From NCBI GenBank assembly GCA_003644825.1, contig QNDJ01000083.1, positions 1 through 6,856 of the forward strand: a DNA stretch of 6,856 nt, given 5' to 3'. Shown one piece after another: positions 1-5,678 of the stretch. The notes beneath the pieces were generated by a model. It ran no database searches and had not been told where the DNA came from. It saw nothing but the letters and a program-made list of their open reading frames with translations. This DNA comes from B21-G16 sp003644825 [NCBI: Candidatus Zhuqueibacterota bacterium] (GTDB lineage: Bacteria; SM23-31; B21-G16). Both the position numbers and the translations under genes were made by a program. Positions within the stretch are counted from its first letter, which is position 1, and each line of letters begins with the position of its first letter.

Positions 1-1
1 C

Positions 2-1600
2 TATAAGAAATATACAACTTCTGATGGTCTGCCTGCCTATGATTTTGTAATCTCAATAGCAATTGATTCAGAGGGAAATAAATGGTTTGGTACAAACGAA
101 GGTGTTACTGTGTTTGATGGGAAAAACTGGGTAACCTTTGATACATCTAATGGTTTAGCTGATAACTGGGTTTCTTCGATAATAATTGATTCGGAGGGAA
201 ATAAATGGTTTGGAACTTACGGAGGCGGGGTGACAGAATTTGATGGAAAAAACTGGACAACATACACGATTTCTGATGGGCTTGCAAATAATTATGTTTA
301 CGCTGCAATTATAGATTCTGAAGGAAACCTGTGGTTCGGAACTCATGGCGGTGGCGTAAGTAAATTTGACGGAAAAAACTGGACAACATACAGGAGAACT
401 GATGGTCTTGCACATAACTATGTATATTCAATTGCAGCCGATGGAAAAGGAAACATCTGGTTTGGAACTTTAAGGGGTATAAGCAAATTTGATGGAACTT
501 TATGGACAACATACAGGAGAACCGACGGCCTGGCTCATGATTATGTTTTTTCAATTGCTGTTGATAGAGAAGGAAATATATGGTGTGGAACATTTGGAGG
601 AGGAGTCAGTGAGTTTGATGGTTCTATCTGGCGAACTTATACAAAGTCCAGTGGGCTTGCGGATAATTATGTTCCCGCTATAGTAATCGATTCAAATGGA
701 AATAAGTGGTTTGGAACTTATGGTGGTGGTATATCAGGGTTCGATGGAAAAAAATGGATACTGTTTAAGACAAAAAATGGAACATTTCATAAAAGTGTTT
801 ATTCCATAGCTATAGATTCGGACGATATTAAATGGTTCGGGACTTTTGGAGGCGGTGTGAGCAAGTTTGATGGAATTCACTGGAAAACATATACAACTTA
901 TGATGGACTGGTGAATAACTGGGTATCCACTATAACAATAGACCCGGAAGGATGCAAATGGTTTGGAACACTGAAAGGAGTAAGTAAATTTGATGGTTCT
1001 AACTGGACAAATTACACAACCCTCGATGGATTGGCTGATAACTCGATTTATTCGATAGCTGTGGATTCTGACGGAAATAAATGGTTCGCAACTCAGGCTG
1101 GGGTAAGTAAATTTGATGGAGAAATCTGGACTACATACAGAACTGCTGATGGATTGGCAGGTAATATCGTGCTGTCAGTTGCCATTGATGATGAAGGAAG
1201 CTTGTGGTTCGGCACAACAGGTGGAGTAAGTAGATTTGATGGGAAAAACTGGACCACATATAAAACTTCTGATGGGCTGAGCGATAATACTGTGCATACA
1301 ATAACTATTGATTCAGAGGGAAATAAATGGTTTGGAACTGATAGAGGTGTATCAAAATTTGATGGAATAGAATGGACTGTTTATACAACTTCTGATGGTC
1401 TGGCTGGCAATTCTGTTTATGCAATTGCAATAGATTTAGATGGAAACCTGTGGTTCGGAACTAATAATGGAGTAAGTAAATTCGACGGATATAAATGGAC
1501 TACATATACAACCTCTGATGGTCTCTCTGGTAATTCTGTCTATAATATAGCGATTGATTCAAAGGGAAATAAGTGGTTTGTTACATCCGTGGGTATTAGT
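2..1600 (+). repeat. Tandem coding repeat array, 13 propeller units of 123-126 bp
   Basis: Full units begin at 113, 239, 365, 488, 614, 740, 866, 989, 1112, 1235, 1358 and 1481, each with TTT or TTC for the Phe of FDG; a partial unit precedes them. Units 1, 2, 4, 5 and 6 are 42 codons long with a GGG loop. Unit 3 and units 7-11 are 41 codons with a shorter loop. The last unit, at 1481-1600, is 40 codons and lacks the loop. Units 3 and 4 share a near-identical stretch around the Tyr-Arg-Arg-Thr-Asp-Gly codons. The partial first unit shares long exact runs with units 10-11. Such DNA-level identity suggests recent duplication or gene conversion among blades. Confidence 0.92.
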
Positions 1601-1915
1601 TTTCTGGGTAAACCAGAAACGATTTCAAAAAATTTTGATTTTTTGAATTTGCAGCAGAATTATCCTAACCCTTTTAATTCCCTGACAACAATAAAATATC
1701 AACTATTTAAGGAATGTAAAGTAGAAATATCTATTTATAATCTCCTCGGACAAAAAATTAGAACACTTATAAATGAAAACAAGAAAATAGGGTATTATTC
1801 TGTTATGTGGGATGGAACAAATGATGCTGGTATCCCTGTTTCTTCTGGTGTGTATATATGCTGTATGAAAATCGGTAATTTAACCCAGAGTAAGAAGATT
1901 GTTTACTTACGGTGA
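2..1915 (+). CDS. Secreted beta-propeller repeat protein with type IX secretion sorting domain (5' partial)
   Basis: Seen: 637 codons are open from the left edge to TGA at 1913-1915. The GTG at 110 is not the start, because the same frame upstream (2-109) already encodes another repeat; start and signal peptide lie outside the window. Twelve full and one partial unit of 41-42 residues follow the pattern FDG..W..Y...DGL....V..I..D..G..WFGT..G. This is the two-component-regulator propeller (Reg_prop) blade motif. After a short linker, the last ~88 residues (about 1649-1912) have YPNPFN, IYNLLGQ, WDGTNDAG, SSGVY and KKIVYL, the hallmarks of a type IX sorting domain type A. Known: such domains direct export through the outer membrane and are then removed or anchored. 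Reg_prop blades usually form the periplasmic sensor of hybrid histidine kinases, but no kinase follows here. Inferred: a cell-surface or released binding protein of unknown ligand. Confident on architecture, not on function. Confidence 0.93.
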   Translation, partial: YKKYTTSDGLPAYDFVISIAIDSEGNKWFGTNEGVTVFDGKNWVTFDTSNGLADNWVSSIIIDSEGNKWFGTYGGGVTEFDGKNWTTYTISDGLANNYVYAAIIDSEGNLWFGTHGGGVSKFDGKNWTTYRRTDGLAHNYVYSIAADGKGNIWFGTLRGISKFDGTLWTTYRRTDGLAHDYVFSIAVDREGNIWCGTFGGGVSEFDGSIWRTYTKSSGLADNYVPAIVIDSNGNKWFGTYGGGISGFDGKKWILFKTKNGTFHKSVYSIAIDSDDIKWFGTFGGGVSKFDGIHWKTYTTYDGLVNNWVSTITIDPEGCKWFGTLKGVSKFDGSNWTNYTTLDGLADNSIYSIAVDSDGNKWFATQAGVSKFDGEIWTTYRTADGLAGNIVLSVAIDDEGSLWFGTTGGVSRFDGKNWTTYKTSDGLSDNTVHTITIDSEGNKWFGTDRGVSKFDGIEWTVYTTSDGLAGNSVYAIAIDLDGNLWFGTNNGVSKFDGYKWTTYTTSDGLSGNSVYNIAIDSKGNKWFVTSVGISFLGKPETISKNFDFLNLQQNYPNPFNSLTTIKYQLFKECKVEISIYNLLGQKIRTLINENKKIGYYSVMWDGTNDAGIPVSSGVYICCMKIGNLTQSKKIVYLR

Positions 1916-2119
1916 AAAGAAAAATTTTTATTAAATAGAATCTCGCTAGATTTAGGATTTATTAAAGAAGGTTTTACCTGTCAGTGATATAATATGGTTT
2001 CAATTAGAATAGCGTATTTTTATGGTTATAGTTTTAAAATATTATATTAATGAAATTTAAAAATTAAATTAAAATAAAAATAAATTAACAATTCTTGATA
2101 ATCTTCAATTAAAATCCCC

Positions 2120-2148
2120 TTGATTTTTTAAAGATATTTACATATAAT
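2120..2148 (+). promoter_or_regulatory. Sigma70-type promoter for the helicase-methyltransferase operon
   Basis: TTGATT at 2120-2125 (four of six matches to TTGACA) is followed by a 17-bp spacer and a perfect TATAAT at 2143-2148. Transcription would start near 2155, leaving a leader of about 88 nt before the ATG at 2243. The optimal spacing and perfect -10 make this the best promoter candidate in the gap. The background is very AT-rich, so chance matches are more likely than usual. Confidence 0.6.
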
Positions 2149-2166
2149 ATCTAATAAAAAGATATT
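2132..2166. promoter_or_regulatory. Three evenly spaced AGATATT half-sites, candidate operator
   Basis: AGATATT occurs at 2132-2138, its reverse complement AATATCT at 2146-2152, and AGATATT again at 2160-2166. The two gaps are each exactly 7 bp, so half-site starts are 14 bp apart in alternating orientation. The middle half-site overlaps the TATAAT at 2143-2148 and the third lies just past the expected transcription start. This placement suits a dimeric repressor of the downstream genes. No regulator gene is in the window, so the role is inferred from layout only. Confidence 0.4.
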
Positions 2167-2242
2167 TTAAGGAAGTATTATTTCATAAAACTGAAGTGGA
2201 GAAGTTATCTAAATCATAAAAATTAATTTAAGAGAAAATAAT

Positions 2243-5200
2243 ATGAACCTTGATTTAACATTTATAACCAATGAACCAGACCATACACTCAAAGAAAGGT
2301 TTGAAGTTCTAATTAAGGATTCTCGTTTTTTTGACTGCCTTGTTGGTTATTTCTATACAGGTGGGTTTTACTCAATTTATAAGTCTCTGGAAAAAACAGA
2401 AAAAATAAGGATACTTATTGGCATTGGAACAACTGAAGAAACTTATAATTTATTAAGAGTTGCATCAGGTGGTGCACAGCGGTCTTTGCAATTTTCTCAC
2501 GCAGAAACCAGAGAGAAAATCGTTAATATGGTAGAAAGAGAAATGGAAGACTCTGAAGATAACCAGAAAGTAGAAGAAGGGGTATATAAATTTATAGAAT
2601 GGATAAAGAGTAAAAAACTGGAAATAAGAGCTTATCCATCACAGAACATTCATGCAAAATTGTATATAATGACTTTCACTGAGGAAGACAGAGATATAGG
2701 GAGAGTTATAACCGGGTCAAGCAATTTCACAAAAGCGGGGTTAACTGAGAACCTTGAGTTCAATGTTGAATTAAAGAACAGAGCTGATTATGAATTTGCA
2801 AAACAGAAGTTTGAAGACCTCTGGAAAGATGCAGTCGATGTAAGTGAAAAATACATACAGACTATTCAGACAAGAACCTGGCTCAATCAGGACATAACTC
2901 CTTATGAACTATATCTAAAATTTCTATATGAATATTTTAAAGATGAACTGAGTATTACTGATGAAGTTTTCATAAAGTATGCTCCACTTAACTTTAAGAA
3001 ATTTGAGTATCAGGAGCAGGCTGTTTTAAATGCAAGGAAAATTCTTGAAAGTTATGGTGGTGTTTTCATTTCGGATGTAGTAGGGCTTGGAAAAACATAC
3101 GTTGCTACTATGCTTGCGGGGCAGCTTGATGGCAGAACCATTGTTATTGCACCCCCATCGTTGCTTAACAAAAATAATCCTGGTTCATGGCCTAATATAT
3201 TTTTTGATTTTCACATTCCAGCAGATTATGAATCTGTTGGTAAACTTGAAGCAATATTAAATCGGGGATTAGAAAGGTACGCAAACGTTATTATAGACGA
3301 AGCACATCGTTTCAGAACAGAGACAACAATAGGATATGAAAAACTTGCACAGATTTGTCGTGGAAAACGGGTTATACTTGTAACTGCTACACCGTACAAT
3401 AATTCACCCAGGGATATTTTAAACCAGATTAAACTTTTCCAGAAAGCAAGAAAAAGCACAATACCCAACCTTCCAGACCTGGAAAGGTTTTTTAACACCC
3501 TTGATAAAAAATTAAAAAAGATTGATAGACAGAAAGATTACGATAAATATATTAAGAAAGTGAAAGATAATTCAAAGGAGATAAGGGAAAAAGTTTTAAA
3601 ATACCTTATGGTTCGTAGAACACGCTCTGAAATTGAAAAATACTTTTTAAATGACATTAAAAAACAGAAATTGAAATTCCCGGAGATTGAGAATCCTGTA
3701 CCACTTTATTATCAATTAAATGAAGATGAAGATAAAATTTTTGACAGAACAATCAGGTTGATTACACAGGAATTTAAATATGCACGTTATACACCTCTAT
3801 TGTATTATAAGGGTAAAATAACTCAACCAGAAGAACTTTCCCAGCGAAATATGGGTAAATTTATGAAAATATTGCTGGTAAAAAGATTAGAAAGTAGTTT
3901 CTATGCATTTAGAAAATCGATAGGCAGGTTCATTTATTCTTATGAAATGTTTATCAGGGAGTTTGATAAGGGCAATGTTTTTGTAAGTAAAAAATACATT
4001 AATAAAGTTTTCGAGTTTCTGGAAAATGATGATGATGAAGCACTTCAACACTATATTGATGAAGAAAAAGTGAAAAAATATAATAGTAAAGATTTTACAG
4101 ATGAGTTCAGAAAAGACCTACAGAATGACCTCAATATACTCAGAGAAATAGAAAGACTGTGGAGTACTGTAAAAAGAGACCCTAAAATAGAAAAATTAAA
4201 AAATGAGTTGTCAAGAAATAAAATATTAAAAAATAAAAAACTTGTTATTTTTACTGAATCAAAAGAAACAGCAGAGTACCTTACAAAGAACATTGATGAT
4301 AAAGTTCTTTGTTATAATGGTAGCTCAGGTGAAGAAATCAGGGATAGAGTAATTGAAAATTTTGATGCCAGAGCAAGACACCCAAAGGATGAATATATGA
4401 TTCTGGTGTCTACAGAGGTGTTGTCAGAGGGAGTGAACCTGCACCGATCAAACATAGTAATAAATTATGATATTCCCTGGAATCCAACCCGAATGATGCA
4501 AAGAGTGGGCAGGGTCAATCGTGTGGATACAAAATTTGATAGAATATACACGTTTAACTTTTTTCCGACTCTTCAATCAGAGGATGAAATAAAACTCAGG
4601 GAAACGGCAGAAACAAAAATTAATGCTTTTCTTACATTGCTTGGTGGTGATGCAGCAATATTAACAGAAGGTGAACCTGTTTCATCTCATGAGCTGTTTA
4701 ACCGCTTAATTTCAAAGGAAACAATATCTGGTGAAGAAGTGGAAGAAAGTGAACTAAAATACCTGAATATAATAAAAGATGTCAGAGACAAAAATCCTCA
4801 CCTTTTTGAAAGGATAAAACGATTACCCAAAAAGGCAAGGTCTGCAAAATCCGTAGCACAAGCTTCCAGCTTGAGTGTTGATCACAAGCAAGATGCTTGT
4901 GTTACTATAGGCAGTAATCACAAGCAAGATGCTTGTGATACGAATAGCCTCTTAACCTATTTCAGGCTGGGAAAACTTCAGAAATTCTTTTTAACCAATG
5001 AAAATCAGGAACCTGAAGAAGTTAATTTTATTACAGCGGCAAAAATTTTTGAATGCAGACCTGATGAGAAAAAGCAACCATTATCAAAAAATTTCTATAA
5101 CTTGCTCGAAAAAAACAAAAAAGCATTCGAGGATGCTACAGCCGAAGAATATCTGATAACCGAGCGTAGAACAGGAAGAGATAGCGGAGCACAGATTACC

Positions 5201-5509
5201 AGTATACTGAAAGCAACTTTAAAAATTGCAAAAAGATTTACTGACGAGCAGGAAGATTATATTAAGAGGGTAATAATACAGCTTGAGGAAGGTGCTATTC
5301 CGAAACAAACAACCAAAAAAACACTAAAAGCATTAAAAGATTTAAAATCGGATATAACAAGACCGCTGAAAGTTTTAGCTGTTGTTCAGAGGAATATACC
5401 CGAAAGCTTTCTGGGAAAGCACTATGCTGAGTATACTGATAGAACTTCAGGAAAGAGAGAGGTTATATTGTCTTTGTATTTAACCGGGGATAATAGTAAA
5501 AATTCCTGA
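2243..5509 (+). CDS. Phospholipase D-like nuclease / SNF2-type helicase fusion protein, restriction-type defence
   Basis: Seen: 1088 residues from ATG. Residues ~1-200 form one PLD-like (HKD) domain with H137-A-K139, GSSNFT at 158-163 (N161) and E172. A Q-motif-like Q257 opens the SF2 motor. Walker A is GLGKT at 281-285, DEAH at 352-355 and TATP at 381-384. A charged helical insert covers ~410-660. The second RecA lobe has VIFTESKETAEYL (668-680), LVSTEVLSEGVNL (721-733) and QRVGRVNR (753-760). Residues 903-1088 are a C-terminal domain I cannot name. Known: PLD domains fused to SNF2-like helicases form an HKD-nuclease group, and one HKD motif per chain usually means a dimeric active site. Inferred: ATP-driven DNA translocase and nuclease working with the methyltransferase encoded 169 bp downstream. 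Odd: residues ~871-899 come from an inserted palindromic element, and the last residues overlap a toxin-gene remnant. The ATG has only a weak purine-rich site (AAGAGA, 2230-2235). It could be a DISARM-like or other helicase-methylase defence protein. Confidence 0.88.
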   Translation: MNLDLTFITNEPDHTLKERFEVLIKDSRFFDCLVGYFYTGGFYSIYKSLEKTEKIRILIGIGTTEETYNLLRVASGGAQRSLQFSHAETREKIVNMVEREMEDSEDNQKVEEGVYKFIEWIKSKKLEIRAYPSQNIHAKLYIMTFTEEDRDIGRVITGSSNFTKAGLTENLEFNVELKNRADYEFAKQKFEDLWKDAVDVSEKYIQTIQTRTWLNQDITPYELYLKFLYEYFKDELSITDEVFIKYAPLNFKKFEYQEQAVLNARKILESYGGVFISDVVGLGKTYVATMLAGQLDGRTIVIAPPSLLNKNNPGSWPNIFFDFHIPADYESVGKLEAILNRGLERYANVIIDEAHRFRTETTIGYEKLAQICRGKRVILVTATPYNNSPRDILNQIKLFQKARKSTIPNLPDLERFFNTLDKKLKKIDRQKDYDKYIKKVKDNSKEIREKVLKYLMVRRTRSEIEKYFLNDIKKQKLKFPEIENPVPLYYQLNEDEDKIFDRTIRLITQEFKYARYTPLLYYKGKITQPEELSQRNMGKFMKILLVKRLESSFYAFRKSIGRFIYSYEMFIREFDKGNVFVSKKYINKVFEFLENDDDEALQHYIDEEKVKKYNSKDFTDEFRKDLQNDLNILREIERLWSTVKRDPKIEKLKNELSRNKILKNKKLVIFTESKETAEYLTKNIDDKVLCYNGSSGEEIRDRVIENFDARARHPKDEYMILVSTEVLSEGVNLHRSNIVINYDIPWNPTRMMQRVGRVNRVDTKFDRIYTFNFFPTLQSEDEIKLRETAETKINAFLTLLGGDAAILTEGEPVSSHELFNRLISKETISGEEVEESELKYLNIIKDVRDKNPHLFERIKRLPKKARSAKSVAQASSLSVDHKQDACVTIGSNHKQDACDTNSLLTYFRLGKLQKFFLTNENQEPEEVNFITAAKIFECRPDEKKQPLSKNFYNLLEKNKKAFEDATAEEYLITERRTGRDSGAQITSILKATLKIAKRFTDEQEDYIKRVIIQLEEGAIPKQTTKKTLKALKDLKSDITRPLKVLAVVQRNIPESFLGKHYAEYTDRTSGKREVILSLYLTGDNSKNS
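4853..4939. repeat. In-frame palindromic element of three related hairpins
   Basis: Three short inverted repeats stand in a row: 4859-4873 (6-bp arms CAAGCT/AGCTTG, loop TCC), 4883-4901 (8-bp arms CACAAGCA/TGCTTGTG, loop AGA) and 4917-4939 (10-bp arms, loop AGA). Units two and three share an identical 21-bp segment at 4881-4901 and 4917-4937, offset by 36 bp. All three contain CACAAGC, five bases, then GCTTG. The element is 87 bp, a multiple of three, and adds 29 codons (residues 871-899, with AQASSL and two HKQDAC strings) without a stop. Its Cys-containing peptide differs from the surrounding lysine-rich protein. From memory, similar peptides occur in unrelated proteins of environmental genomes, which fits a proliferating repeat like the Rickettsia palindromic elements. 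Confidence 0.8.
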
Positions 5510-5648
5510 AGGAATTAGAATACAATATCCTGAAATAAGCTGGCGTGATGTAGCAGGTATATGTAATAAATTAATACAAGAATATTCTGGTGTATATTAT
5601 GAAATGGTCTGGAAAACGGTTATAACAAAAATATCGGATTACAACTAA
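5496..5648 (+). pseudogene. Remnant of a HepT-like HEPN toxin (DUF86), C-terminal fragment
   Basis: Seen: the frame 5496-5645, ending in TAA at 5646-5648, encodes about 50 residues including VKIPEGIR, YPEISWRDVAG, NKLIQEY and EMVWKTV. These match, in order, the C-terminal half of HepT-type proteins, whose usual pattern is YPEI.WR...GMR..L.HEYFGVD...VW.T. Known: HepT is the HEPN RNase toxin of the HepT/MntA toxin-antitoxin pair, normally about 110-140 residues, with catalytic motif R-x4-H-x-Y. Here the motif reads C-NKLI-Q-E-Y: the Arg codon position is TGT (5562-5564) and the His position is CAA (5577-5579), so both catalytic residues are lost. There is no ATG at its head, no N-terminal half and no antitoxin gene. 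It overlaps the helicase 3' end by 14 bp in another frame. Family recognition is by eye; inactivity is well supported. Confidence 0.75.
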
Positions 5649-5664
5649 CAATAAAAAAGATTAT

Positions 5665-5670
5665 AAAGGA
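5665..5670 (+). promoter_or_regulatory. Ribosome binding site of the methyltransferase gene
   Basis: AAAGGA lies 8 nt before the ATG at 5679. It is a clearer Shine-Dalgarno match than the one ahead of the helicase gene and supports this ATG as the start of the Eco57I-like protein. Confidence 0.65.
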
Positions 5671-5678
5671 TTTATACA

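Larger units (their letters stand above)
1916..2242. other. AT-rich intergenic region with no gene
   Basis: This 327-bp stretch separates the propeller gene from the defence genes. I see no convincing open frame; the longest ATG-started one noticed on the + strand is 18 codons at 1994. No strong terminator is visible after 1915. There is only an A5T5 palindrome at 1920-1929 and a 5-bp stem at 1939-1952 without a T-run. The right half holds the promoter and the repeated half-sites described separately. Confidence 0.8.

Noticed and set aside
155-593. Minus-strand open frames at 155-415 and 309-593 and a + strand frame at 489-683
   Set aside because: They are shadows of the repetitive propeller gene; their peptides mirror the repeat period and show no family likeness.
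1939-1952. Possible terminator stem AATCT-CGCT-AGATT after the propeller gene
   Set aside because: The stem is only 5 bp, AT-rich and not followed by a T-run, so it is too weak to call.
1994-2050. 18-codon frame starting at ATG 1994
   Set aside because: Very short, no ribosome binding site, no recognisable content.
3226-4293. Minus-strand open frames at 3226-3498 and 4051-4293
   Set aside because: They lie fully inside the helicase coding region, which has recognisable motifs; their compositions are typical antisense artefacts.
4859-4939. CRISPR array or intrinsic terminator as explanation of the repeated hairpins
   Set aside because: Only two identical short units 36 bp apart, sitting inside an open reading frame, with no T-tract and no further spacers.
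5639-5667. Possible promoter TTACAA, 17 bp, TATAAA before the methyltransferase
   Set aside because: The -35 box is poor and transcription would start about 5 nt before the ATG, losing the ribosome binding site; co-transcription with the helicase is simpler.
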